From assembly GCF_042242105.1 (NCBI RefSeq), contig NC_092016.1:3271501-3335500 (forward strand): a stretch of 64,000 nucleotides of DNA, in the 5' to 3' direction. The position numbers and the translations under genes are program-made. Source of the stretch: Pempheris klunzingeri (taxonomy: Eukaryota; Chordata; Actinopteri; Acropomatiformes; Pempheridae). Positions 30,401 to 38,600 of this stretch are shown here, in pieces. Each line of letters starts with the position of its first letter. Positions within the stretch are counted from its first letter, which is position 1. The notes beneath the pieces were generated by a model. The model made no database searches, was not told where the DNA came from, and saw nothing but the letters and a program-made list of their open reading frames with translations.

Positions 30401-31009
30401 CACAGCTGACAATAAAAGGACAAAACTAGGACCCTGAATGAGATCAAGGACAATTATTCTGCTTTTTAAAATAAAGTCACTACTGAATAAAGCCTCACTG
30501 GTAGTGTTTCACCCATGACTGACACCAACACTGATATTTCAGCTTATCACGGGCTGCTGCTGCCGCTGTCCAGCAGGGGTGGTGCTGAAAGCCTGGAGCT
30601 GAGGCCTGGTGCCCCCCCACCACCATCACCTCCTCCTCACAGGCCACATCTCACCTCACACACACACACACACACACACAGAAACCCCCCCTTCTGCACA
30701 CACCGCTTCAAAACACACACAAGGTGATTTTTGTCTTTCCTCCATGGATGCAGCAGCGGTCGGTGAGCCACCATCCGTCCGATCATGCGCTGCTAAATCA
30801 CGGAGAGGGACTCAGGGACCAGGCGGAGAGCAGACATTACACCACCGCCACAGTATGACATAAATAAAAACGGCGTCGAGGCAGGTGTGTCCGTACCTTT
30901 TGTAGTCGGAGGAGAAAATCCCTCCGCTCGCCGGGTCGTGACCATATTCAGGCTCCCCGACGCTGGACGAGCCCCCCTTCTCGTCGTTGAAAGCAGAGCT
31001 GGCGGACAT
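3467..31009 (-). CDS. ap3b2: AP-3 complex subunit beta-2 (neuronal AP-3 beta), N-terminal 659 codons; 3' part off the left edge
   Basis: Large beta subunit of the AP-3 adaptor, which sorts cargo from endosomes to synaptic vesicles and lysosome-related organelles. Coding exons in transcript order: 30897-31009, 16533-16608, 15962-16036, 15539-15634, 14308-14468, 13841-13907, 13290-13472, 11382-11573, 9861-9958, 8105-8159, 7943-8014, 6961-7023, 6310-6442, 5399-5508, 5122-5298, 4311-4497, 3467-3585. They total 1977 nt, all with GT-AG borders and matching phase. The start (Kozak GCC ATGT) opens MSASSAF and runs into [17 protein letters not shown], the neuronal beta-3B N-terminus as I know it from AP3B2. 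The adaptin trunk follows (about residues 35-600), with [39 protein letters not shown] and [12 protein letters not shown]. Exon 8 carries an acidic run (residues about 273-285). The last exon seen ends at DPSVRNVE, just before the family's Ser/acidic hinge. Hinge and ear exons are not in the window. Paralogue ap3b1 is less likely because of the N-terminus. Confidence 0.96.
4795..5065 (+). repeat. Teleost dispersed repeat (AAGTACATTTACTCAGGTAC type)
   Basis: In ap3b2 intron 15: AGTACATTTACTCAGGTACT, TACTTGTACTTTGAGTATTT and ATTGTACTTTTTAATCAC are hallmark pieces of a repeat common in fish. A related, more degraded copy lies around 47010-47510. Confidence 0.65.
7239..7912. repeat. Foldback repeat, copy A (ap3b2 intron 11)
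   Basis: The left arm (from AAAGGATAACTTTGG) and right arm are inverted copies: GGGAAGGATCCCTACAGAGA at about 7481-7500 pairs with TCTGTAGGGATCCTTTCCAT at about 7781-7800, and CCAGACTCCACTGACAGAAA pairs with the segment near 7730-7750. The element ends a few tens of bases before exon 11. The same sequence recurs in snx22 introns. It has no coding capacity; a non-autonomous palindromic element is the likely nature. Confidence 0.75.
8350..9212 (+). mobile_element. 3' fragment of a CR1/L2-type non-LTR retrotransposon (degenerate)
   Basis: In ap3b2 intron 9, antisense to the gene. It encodes the reverse transcriptase core [15 protein letters not shown] (YADD codons at 8387-8398), then pieces matching the family order: [20 protein letters not shown], a broken LDYC segment, QLIQNAAA and FRIDFNIL. 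Frameshifts and stops break the frame. The end GTGCTGTATAAATAAAG with a (TTA)n tail is the usual 3' terminus of this clade. An old, 5'-truncated, inactive copy. Confidence 0.8.
9959..11381 (-). other. ap3b2 intron 8 (1.4 kb)
   Basis: Contains the CATCC repeat fragment at 10804-10885 and a GGGCTGCAAGATAAAAACC-type dispersed fragment around 10438-10520. Otherwise AT-rich and featureless. Confidence 0.6.
10804..10885 (+). repeat. CATCC-headed teleost dispersed repeat, fragment
   Basis: (CATC)n then CATTATCTACACCGCTTATC, GGGTCACGGGGGAGCTGGAG and CCAATCCCAGCT, the 5' part of a very common fish interspersed repeat. A longer copy lies at 28757-29027. Confidence 0.75.
11574..13289 (-). other. ap3b2 intron 7 (1.7 kb)
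   Basis: Contains a dispersed-repeat fragment at about 12174-12310 (GTGTTGGAGCAGGGAGACAT) and the degraded AATCGATTAG-type repeat near 12900-13110. No coding sequence. Confidence 0.6.
14920..15250 (+). mobile_element. Possible LTR-retrotransposon-derived fragment
   Basis: Pyrimidine-rich TTCCTGCTTTATTGTGTTTA, CCTGATTGTTTCCACCTGTG, GGTGTATATATTGTCTGTAT and a later AACAATAAACTGCAGC resemble promoter and polyadenylation parts of fish LTRs. No terminal repeats or coding region were seen, so this is tentative. Confidence 0.35.
15280..15425 (+). repeat. Teleost dispersed repeat (GGGGATCATCAAAGTCAGTAG type), copy 1
   Basis: AGGGGATCATCAAAGTCAGT, GGGGGTCATGAATGTTTTCA and GTGGCATCCATAGAGCCA. A second copy at 20280-20490 keeps the same order of motifs. 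Confidence 0.6.
17470..17560 (+). mobile_element. Short retroelement 3' tail
   Basis: AAAGTGTCTTGAGATAACGT followed by GAATTGGCGCTCTATAAACA and a (GATT)n-type tail. This is a common terminal sequence of fish LINE/SINE copies; the family was not assigned. Confidence 0.55.
20280..20490 (+). repeat. Teleost dispersed repeat, copy 2
   Basis: GTTGCTGAGATATTTCACTT, TGGGGACCACCAAAGTCAAT, GCCGTGAACGTCTGTACGAA and CTGCCGTCCCTAAAGCCA match the repeat at 15280-15425 in order and orientation. Confidence 0.6.
22495..22690 (+). repeat. AATCGATTAG-type dispersed repeat
   Basis: TGAGTCATTTTTCAAACAAA, GTTCCAGCTTCTCCAATGTG and GAAAATGAAAATAATCGTTA form a recognisable fish repeat. More degraded relatives are at about 6620-6700, 12900-13110, 17345-17415 and, inverted, 57190-57390. 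Confidence 0.55.
23015..23298 (-). CDS. Candidate alternative first coding exon of ap3b2 (unconfirmed)
   Basis: An open frame of 94 codons plus 2 nt inside ap3b2 intron 1, same strand. It starts at an ATG with A at -3 (AAAC ATGA) and reads [18 protein letters not shown], then a Gln-rich and acidic part, then [15 protein letters not shown] and a Gly-rich tail. It stops at a plausible donor, TTTGCG|GTAGGA. The phase (2 nt of a codon left) equals that of the normal exon 1, so splicing to exon 2 at 16608 would read on as [10 protein letters not shown] without a stop. An acceptor-like TTCTACAG lies at 23337-23344, so it could also be an internal exon with an upstream 5' exon. I do not recognise the protein segment in any family. 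It may instead be a chance ORF in GC-rich DNA: the opposite strand is also open here. Confidence 0.35.
23580..23810 (-). promoter_or_regulatory. Possible internal promoter upstream of the candidate alternative ap3b2 exon
   Basis: Read on the minus strand, this GC-rich stretch has GGGGAGGGGC and GGAGGCGGGG boxes, a TATA-like CAAATAAAAC at about 23692-23701 and then a Ser/CAG-rich leader-like sequence, 280-500 bp upstream of the candidate ATG at 23298. It stands out from the AT-rich intron around it. The call rests on composition and position only. Confidence 0.25.
24995..25520 (+). repeat. Teleost dispersed repeat (TTAGCTTAGCATAAAGACTGG type)
   Basis: Pieces TTTGGGGAAATGAGCTTAGA, GCTAGGAGTTAGATTACAAG, ATTAGCTTAGCATGAAGTCT and CAGCATAAAGACTGGAATC belong to one common fish repeat. 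Further fragments at 41770-41830 and 42200-42290. Confidence 0.65.
28757..29027 (+). repeat. CATCC-headed teleost dispersed repeat, near full-length
   Basis: Starts CATTCATCCATCCATTATCT, continues GGAGCCAATTCCAGCTG, CTAACCTGCATGTCTTTGGA, GAACATGCAAACTCCACACA and ends CACTGCACCACCATGCTGCC. Located in ap3b2 intron 1. Non-coding. Confidence 0.8.
29928..30400. repeat. Dispersed element with inverted ends (AGATGGGAACAAATACAT type)
   Basis: Left end CAGAGATGGGAACAAATACA, right end ATTTGAAATACTGCCCATGT, imperfect inverses of one another, with TATT/AAAATAC-rich arms. Resembles palindromic fish MITEs. In ap3b2 intron 1; no coding capacity. Confidence 0.55.
30657..30680. repeat. (CA)12 microsatellite, ap3b2 intron 1
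   Basis: Uninterrupted CA dinucleotides about 220 bp downstream (in transcript sense) of ap3b2 exon 1. Confidence 0.95.
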
Positions 31010-31280
31010 GGCCGAGGCTGAGCGTCCGTCTCCGTCCCAGACACCGAGCAGCGGTGCGGATTTAGCGCAGAGGGCGGCGGGATATGCGGCTCTTAAAGGC
31101 GCACGGACACACGGAACCCGTTATGTGCGGGATGCTCGGCGGAGGGAGGAGGAGGAGGAGGGGGGGGAGGATGCTCTGGTCACGTGACTGCGCCCCTTCA
31201 ACCCGGAAGTGCTTGTCACACATAACGTGGTCCCTCAAGATTGTTTTTAAGCCAGGCGCTGTGGTTGGATAAGAAATCAA
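31010..31280 (-). promoter_or_regulatory. ap3b2 5' UTR and proximal promoter, GC-rich
   Basis: The 270 bp upstream of the ap3b2 ATG are GC-rich in an AT-rich background, with a GGAGG-type purine run at 31140-31170, a palindromic GTCACGTGAC at 31179-31188 and an ETS-type CCGGAAGTG at 31203-31211. No TATA box is seen, which fits a CpG-type housekeeping/neuronal promoter. The transcription start is not determinable from the sequence alone. Confidence 0.6.
31179..31188. promoter_or_regulatory. GTCACGTGAC palindrome (CLEAR/E-box type site)
   Basis: A perfect 10-bp palindrome about 170 bp upstream of the ap3b2 start codon. It equals the core of the CLEAR element bound by TFEB/MITF-family factors and also fits USF. 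The sequence match is direct; occupancy by any factor is inference. Confidence 0.5.
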
Positions 31281-32030
31281 ACATTAGAAATAAATAAATA
31301 AATAATAACATTAATGATGAAACATATAACTTATAACAATAATAATAATATCATAGTAGGAGCTGTTTCATTAGACTGCATTACTTTTAGATAGGTGTAC
31401 CTACTAAACTGGCAACTGAGAGTTTAAACATACAATGTTTGTTAAAAGTACAATTTTTGGTGGAACTCGATGCTCAGGCAGAACCGATGGGTTTTTCTTT
31501 AAAAGAAATTGGCTAATAAAACAAACAAGTAAGTGTGTGCATGAATTAATAACAGAACGTACTTCAAAAATGTGCTCATTATGCAGAAGTTCCCCTGTAT
31601 GTTGGATAAAAGTACAGATGTAATTAAGCAAATATTAATCACACTACTCCTACTACACTACTGCCCTAGGGCTTATTATTTTTTTTACATTATAGCTGCA
31701 GAGCAAAATAGATTTCATTAGGACAATTCATTAGGAGTAACATTTCTAGCTTACCTTCAACTCAAAATGTCTCCCGGAAGTGCAAATAACTAAAGCGAAG
31801 CTAGCTTTAGCCGTTAAGAATTTCCCCGCTGCTAAAAACAAATAGCGAAATATAATTAGCTGGCTAATAAATGACACAAATGCGTTTGATCTACTGCAGG
31901 GAAGGGAGCTGTATCACTACGGGAAAACTGAGAAAATAAGTGGGGTGTTTAGCTCCTGAGATCAGTTTCACACTTACCGTAAATTGGGAAACTTCCGCCT
32001 CAAAATGTCTCCCGGAAGTGCACATAACAT

Positions 32031-32044
32031 GTTGTCATGGCGAC
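32031..32044 (-). promoter_or_regulatory. X-box-like (RFX) site, copy 2 of the tandem repeat
   Basis: On the minus strand the site reads GTCGCC-AT-GACAAC. Against the X-box consensus GTNRCC-N0-3-RGYAAC it has a perfect left half and one mismatch in the right half. It lies 558 bp upstream of the dnai4 ATG. RFX factors are the established activators of cilia genes, and dnai4 encodes an axonemal protein, so the site makes functional sense; binding is inferred. Confidence 0.55.
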
Positions 32045-32285
32045 ATAGCGCGAAGCTAGCTTTAGCCGTTAAGAATTTCCCCGCTGCTAAAAACAAATAG
32101 CGAAATATAATAAGCTGGCTAATAAAAGACACAAACGCGTTTGATCTACTGCAGGGAAGGAAGCTGTATCCCTACGGGAAAACTGAGAAAATAAGTGGGG
32201 TGTTTAGCTCTTGAGATCAGTTTCACACTTACCGTAAATTGGGAAACTTCCGCCTCAAAATGTCTCCCGGAAGTGCACATAACAT

Positions 32286-32299
32286 GTTGTCATGGCGAC
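32286..32299 (-). promoter_or_regulatory. X-box-like (RFX) site, copy 3 of the tandem repeat
   Basis: Identical to the site at 32031-32044 and exactly 255 bp from it. It is the nearer of the two, about 300 bp upstream of the dnai4 start codon, a usual distance for X-boxes of ciliary genes. Confidence 0.6.
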
Positions 32300-32601
32300 A
32301 TAGCGCGAAGCTAGCTTTAGCCGTTAAGAATTTTCCCGCTGCTAAAAACAGTTAGCGAAATACAGTTACTCAGTTAGCTGGCTAATAAAAGACACAGACG
32401 CGTTTAATCTACTGTAAGGAGAGGAGGTGAAAAAAAATGAAGAAAACAAGCGCAATGCTTAGCTCGTAAGTTCTGCATCACACGTAGTTTTAACTCGTAG
32501 CTTAGCTAGTTAGCCCAGTTAAGCTAGTGGTGGCCACGCCAGACTAGCGGTTAACACATGTTGATGTGTTATTTTTGCTTTCTCCGAGGTCTTCTCGAGC
32601 A

Positions 32602-35600
32602 ATGAAGAATAATTCTCACCCAGCCAGCCAAAGTCCAAGAAGCCGAAGAAGCTCCATCTTTGCCGGTGGTAGCGATAGAAAACTCAATACCGGGAACCAG
32701 AGCTTCAGTCAAACTCCCACAAGAGCAGTCCGGGTATCTATGTGATCTAAATGTATCCTTAAATTTCTAATATTCTGCCATAGTAGTAATATTATACTTA
32801 AAGATGGTCTGTTGAATGATATTAACAAACCCTTCAGCAGCTAGCTAGCTGCAGGGTACATTAAACAACATTAAAGTTTAGCCTTATGGTATAATTTAAG
32901 AATTATAAATATGACAATAATAGTAAATGCATTGTGATGAATAATAAAAGGGTAGGTCCAGTGATTAATTTCAGATAAATAATGAGTAAAATTATGTCAA
33001 AAGTGCATTTAAAAACACAGAATAAACACATTAAAGATAGCAAAGGCAAGAGTTTAAGAATAGCACAAGAGGTTCATGTTACATTCACATGTAGTTATGA
33101 TGTCTTACCGTGCAGCCCAGCGGAGAAACAGGCTGCATGCAATGATCTTCCATCAGCAGCAGCCATGAAGCATGCAGTCCCTCCATTACTCCCACATGAC
33201 ATGTTGCAATGGGCATTTTTTTATATTAATGGCATATTTCATTGTTGTGTTGTTTGTGGTAGCTCTGCTTAACATTTGCTTTATTAAGAATACATTTCTG
33301 TGTGCGTCCAAAACTAACTTGATGAGGGGCAATCATATACTAAATGCTTGACTGATTCATGCTGAGGTTCCCGTCTTTGCAGGTGTTGGACGATGAGGGT
33401 AAGGATGTCACTCCTCGGCCGTTGTATCGGGCAGAGCCGGGACACGTGCAGCCCAAACCAAGCACAGTCTTTCTGGATGAAATCTCTCCCAGCTCAGGAT
33501 CAAACTACTCTAAAGCCACTTCAAGCTCCAATGTCCCCTCCTTCAGGTACCAGGTGGTAACATTTGTACAGACCGGTCTGGAGCTGATATGAGAAGGGAT
33601 GAGTGGAGAGCGTGCAACACCATTTAAATTCAGGGAAAACTGAGTAAAACAGTATTTTACCTTACCTCCAGCTCTGTTAAGTATGAACAAATACACTAAT
33701 AGTCATGTGTAAAGATTTATTGACAAAATAGTTTCACCCTTAAAGTATGATTTATAGAAATTGATCTATATCCACCTATATGGTTATATTTTGCAATTTT
33801 TCTTTTGTTACGTGTGTGTGTTTTTGTTGATTTCTCTGTAGCTTAATATAGCCACACTTTTCTGACTATATAAATGTACTCTGACTAAATAATAACACTG
33901 TTTTGCAGCTCATGTATGGATAGCAGCCGACTACCCAGCCTGTCTACCAAAGCCTCACTGACTATGGAGACTGAGGATAGTGTTCCTAAACGGGACATAT
34001 CTATAAAAAACCCAGCTCCACACGGTTACTATTCTGTCTTTTTTTTTTAAATATATATTATCATTATGTTTGTCACTGTTTCTTCCTGATGATTGTGATA
34101 TGCTCCATTATTTAAAATCAGTTTTACATTGTTATATACAACGAACTATTGCCATATGTAGCAGAATACAATTACATCTACTGCAGTTGATGATGAACCT
34201 CAGTATATATTTGATGTATTTTCTGTACTTTGTTCCCTGCCAGAGGTACTGAGGAAAACAGACAATGTGAAACAACATGTGACTGAAGAGATGTTGGATG
34301 AGGTAGTGCACATTTGCCTCTCTGAGACAGATACCATTCCACTGCTTGACGTACCCCCAACACATGTGTCAGAGGATGCTGGTGATGCAGAAGCTGTTAA
34401 GTGAGTGAAGTCACCTGCTTGTTGGTTTACATAAATATTAGGCAAGATTTGAAATGTATAACAGGTGTAGGATGTCACAGTTGGCAGGCAGGCAGGTAGG
34501 CAGGCAGGGAAGGGTAGACAAAGATTCAAATGTCTGGAAAGCATTTGGTTGTTGGCTGGTGCTAATTTCCCACTGTGGATGCAGGTGAGGATATGGGCTG
34601 GAGTGGTTAGGCCACTGTAGAGCAAATGAGGGAAGGGGCAACAGATGTGAAGATAGGTGGGACAGTCAGATGATGGGGAATGGAGAGCAGGTATCTGGTG
34701 GTCAGGTAAAGAATAACACTGAAGGTGAAAGTGGAAACGTATATCAGCATATCTTACTACATCCAGTCGCGTTTTTCGGTATGTACGCCAGCAAGCCTGG
34801 CTGCTCCGACCCACAATCCTCTGTGCAGTGGAAGACACGTCACATCGACTGAGAGAGTAGAGACAGATGACTGGACACGACGGAACTGTAACGGATGCAT
34901 GAACAAGAGAAATTCGAGGCACAATGTCATGACAAAGCAGCTGTATGTGCAATTGTATATATGCTGCATGCAAAAGTGTGTACTTTGTAGGGGCAGCTGC
35001 AGCACATACAACAAATTAATTAAAAAGTATGAGTAGAAATAATGTGTAATGTGAAACGCATGGATAGACTGTGACATAGGAAGTGGTGCTTAATCTCTTT
35101 AACTTGGGAATTGCCTGCCACCTGCTGTACAGTATGTGTAATGGTGCGTATCAGTTTATATTCTGTTACAGAAACATACAAGCTAGTGATATGTAATTCT
35201 CTTTTTTTTCCTACTCTTCTTCTTCTTTAGTTATGAAAAGTTGTTGACATTTTCACCTTTCTCTTACAGAGAGAGAAACACTGAATATGCTGAGCTTTGC
35301 AAGAACAGAAGGGGCAACGATAAGTATGTGGAGCGCTCAATGCAGACATTGACAGGAGCACCTAAAACCAAACAGTTCCAGAGTGACGAGATTGTCATGG
35401 TGGAAGAAGGTCAGACTTCATTGTCCTATTTATATTCTTCTTTTGTTATCTTTTATTTTTTTTAAGTAGAAGTAGATTTGTTCCATTTATCAATGCCAGT
35501 AAAGCACTGCATCACAGCCCATCAAGGTTTTTTACAGTGTCTAGATAGAATTAATACTCTTGTTCAGGACTTTTAGTGTTCAGTTTTTCAAAGAGGACAC

Positions 35601-38600
35601 AGTTAGCTGAAATTATCTCACGTCCACAGGTACAATGGCTACAGTCTGGGACATATATGACTCTTTCTGTGACCAAAATCAAACCCCTGATAGTGAGGAG
35701 GGTACTAAGAGTACAATGACAGCCAGCAATGATAAAGAGAAGAAAGGAGAGAAGAGCAGCAGCGGCACAGGCGGCACAGGTAACCTCTGACACTGCTAAA
35801 GTTGTGTCTTTTGTCCAAGTTAGTGCTTACATTTATAGCATTAGATCCTGTATATACTTACAGAGATTTTTTTAAAACGTTTTTTCCGTTTATAAATGCT
35901 ACTTTTGTAATAACGGCCATGTGTCATTTCCTCAGATTTCATTTCCTCAGGCAGCACCATTAGCTCACTGCTAGAAATGGAGATGAATGGGAACAGCGTG
36001 AATGCAGAGCCCGACCCAAAGCTGATCATGTTGTCGGAGTCATTCCAGCACAGCTTGTTGGTGATTGAGAGGAGCATCCTGGCAAATGTCTTTCAACCCA
36101 AGCTGGCTGCTTACAGACAGCTGCCCATACTAGAAGGTACACTCAGGTTATCACCGCCTCTCTGTAAAATGTAGGTGTGTTTAAATAAAGACGGTATGCA
36201 GTGTAGTAATGTGAATTGTGGAAGACCCTAACAGCACGGTGAAGCCTGGGGCCGAGCAACAGAGTGAGGGCGGTGAGGAGACCCTGTTATCTCCGACTCT
36301 GGAACGTCTCTGGTCTTTCAGCTGTGAGCTCACCGAAGGACAAAACATCACCAGCATGGCTTGGAACAAGGAGAACACGGTAACACAGGCTGAAAACCAA
36401 CGGCCCAAACACGGCAGCAAAAATTCTGCACACCAGCCTCGTCGTCATTTCATGGAGTTTTTTGCTCAGTGTCGAAGCTGCCTTCACTCTTTGTAACAAA
36501 CATTATAACACACTTCTTGCACTGTGCCGTACGTCTCTGTTTGTGCTCTGTTCTCTCTGTAAGGATCTCCTGGCAGTAGGTTATAGTGAGTATGACTTCA
36601 TCAACCTGAAACCAGGTCTGATCTGCTGCTGGTCCCTCAAAAACCCTACGGTATGTTTAGAGATGTCTTATCTCAAGCCTCGAGTATAACCAGAAATTGA
36701 GTGATAATAGAAAATGCTTTTATTATGTGCATTCGAAGTATTATTTTTTAAATTATGGGCTGGCTCTGGCTTGAGGTAGAACTGATCGTCCTCTGACTGA
36801 TTGTTGGGTTGGTGGTTTGGTCTCCAGCTCCTCCTGTCCACATATCAAAGTGCCCTTGAGCAAAACACAGGACACCAAATCGTCTGGTGAACTGGGTGCG
36901 TTGGTTAAAAGTTATATAAAATATTATATCAGCATGTTTAATTGTGTCCCCTGTGCAGTGGCCGGAGCGCGTCTTCCACTGTCATAGCGGTGTGACATCC
37001 CTGGATTTCTCAGCCTACAACCCCAGTCAGCTGGCTGTAGGGATGTTTGATGGCACTGTGGCCATCTACGATGTCCAGAGTCGGGACAAGACATGTATTG
37101 TCAGCAGCAGGTGGGTGAGGACTGTGTGTGTGTGTGTGTGTGTGTTAGACATTTCAGTCTCACATCACATGTTGAAAACCAACTGGACCAAATCCCTTTT
37201 CTGTGAGCTTTCCTAATGTTTTTGTTTTGTAGTGAGTGTTCCAAAAGGCACCTGCATCCGGTGTGGCAGGTCATCTGGACCAAACAGGAGGTGGGATTAT
37301 CAGGGGAGGACAGGGTCGAATCTCTAGTGTCTGTCTCAGCAGATGGCAGGATTACCAAGTGGCTCCTCTGCGGCGAAGGACTTAACTGCATAGGTACTGT
37401 AGTCTGCAACAGGCTATGATTTCAACTGTGTAATTACAGTTTGACACAACCTTTGACATTGTTCTCTATCTGCATACAAAACATTCTCCTCACAGTATCA
37501 TTTAGAACTTTCTTTCAGATAATTTGCAGAAAAACATGCTCAGATGAGATTTTAGTTTAAAAGGCAGACAAACAAGTTCAGTATCTCCAGACCTGACTTT
37601 CTATCATAACCTGTCTAATGAATTTAAAAACAATTAATGTTGGTACTTTGGAACATTGAATGCAAGTGGCAAGACACAATGCCATTATATTTAGTTATGT
37701 TTTTTTAAATACTTAATATACATAAGATTTGCCCTGAGAATGTTCTCATATACAGAGTTTTCACGGTCATAGAGAAGCTGGAAAAGTAATGGGACAAAGA
37801 AAAAACAGAGACTGTTTGTGCCGCCATCTTTACAGAGACCTGGCTTCATCTCAGCGCCCCGTATCAATCTACTGCTCCTGACAGACGTACAAACAGGCGC
37901 CAGTAAAAACAGAGGAAAATATGTTCTTCAAAACAACAGACGATAGTCGTAGAAACTATTCGATGATTCGAATATTTGAAAACTATGGCCTATCCCTCCT
38001 TCGTCTTCTTCTTCTTCTTCACATTGACTTAAAATGTCAGTGAAAATTATGGTCAAAAAATGATACTACATTGATTGAACATAGCACATTTATTTTCATT
38101 TCTAATGAAATTAGTTTAGTATTTTAATGAGAATATTTTTTCAATGGCTTCCATGTAATGAGGCAGGGACTCCAAATCAGTTTAGTCCATGAAAATGTGT
38201 GGCAACCCTGCAGGCTGTCTAGCAGTGCTAAAAAACACGAATCATAATATCTGTATTTACGCTAAAAACATGTGCTCGTAGACCTGATGACGCTCAGGAG
38301 GGCTCAGAATCCCAAGAAGAAGGCTACAGGAAAGAAGAAGAAAGACTTTGTGCTGTCAGCAGTGACTCCCGGCCTTTGCATCGATTTCCACCCAGCAGTA
38401 AGTTGGCTGCAGAAATCAGGTTTAAACTGAGCCTAGTCCTCAGGATGAGGTTGTGTGTTTCCTCTCATCTGAAAATGCATCCCGTAATTCTCCTGGATTT
38501 CACTTTTCCTGCAGAATACAGGTGTCTATCTGGTTGGCACACGGGAGGGTCACATACAGAAGTTCTCCTTCTTCGACAGCCAGAATACTCTGGAGACCTA

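Larger units (their letters stand above)
16609..30896 (-). other. ap3b2 intron 1 (14.3 kb)
   Basis: Bounded by the donor AAAAG|GTACGG of exon 1 and the acceptor CTCAG|ACATGACG of exon 2. It holds the candidate alternative exon and promoter-like segment at 23.0-23.8 kb, several interspersed repeats listed separately, a (CA)n at 30657-30680 and an A-run near 26419-26437. Several chance ORFs occur on both strands, none with recognisable domains. Long first introns are common in neuronal trafficking genes and often hold enhancers, but no such element can be recognised from single-sequence data. Confidence 0.75.
31750..32490. repeat. Tandem triplication of a ~250-bp promoter-proximal unit between ap3b2 and dnai4
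   Basis: Three direct copies start near 31750, 31971 and 32226. Anchors: CTCAAAATGT at 31761, 31999 and 32254 (offsets 238 and 255), CCGGAAGTG at 31774, 32012 and 32267, and GCTAGCTTTAGCCGTTAAGA in all three. Copies 2 and 3 are nearly identical over most of their length. Copy 1 is 17 bp shorter because it lacks the X-box-like stretch. Copy 3 diverges in its last third and runs towards the dnai4 start at 32602. The arrangement multiplies ETS-like and RFX-like sites in the shared upstream region of two divergent genes. Confidence 0.9.

Noticed and set aside
34200..34973. 257-codon open frame on the minus strand, the longest in the window
   Set aside because: It lies antisense to dnai4 exon 4 and intron 4, has no domain, is rich in Cys/His/Ser as shadow frames often are, and runs through a GGCA microsatellite.
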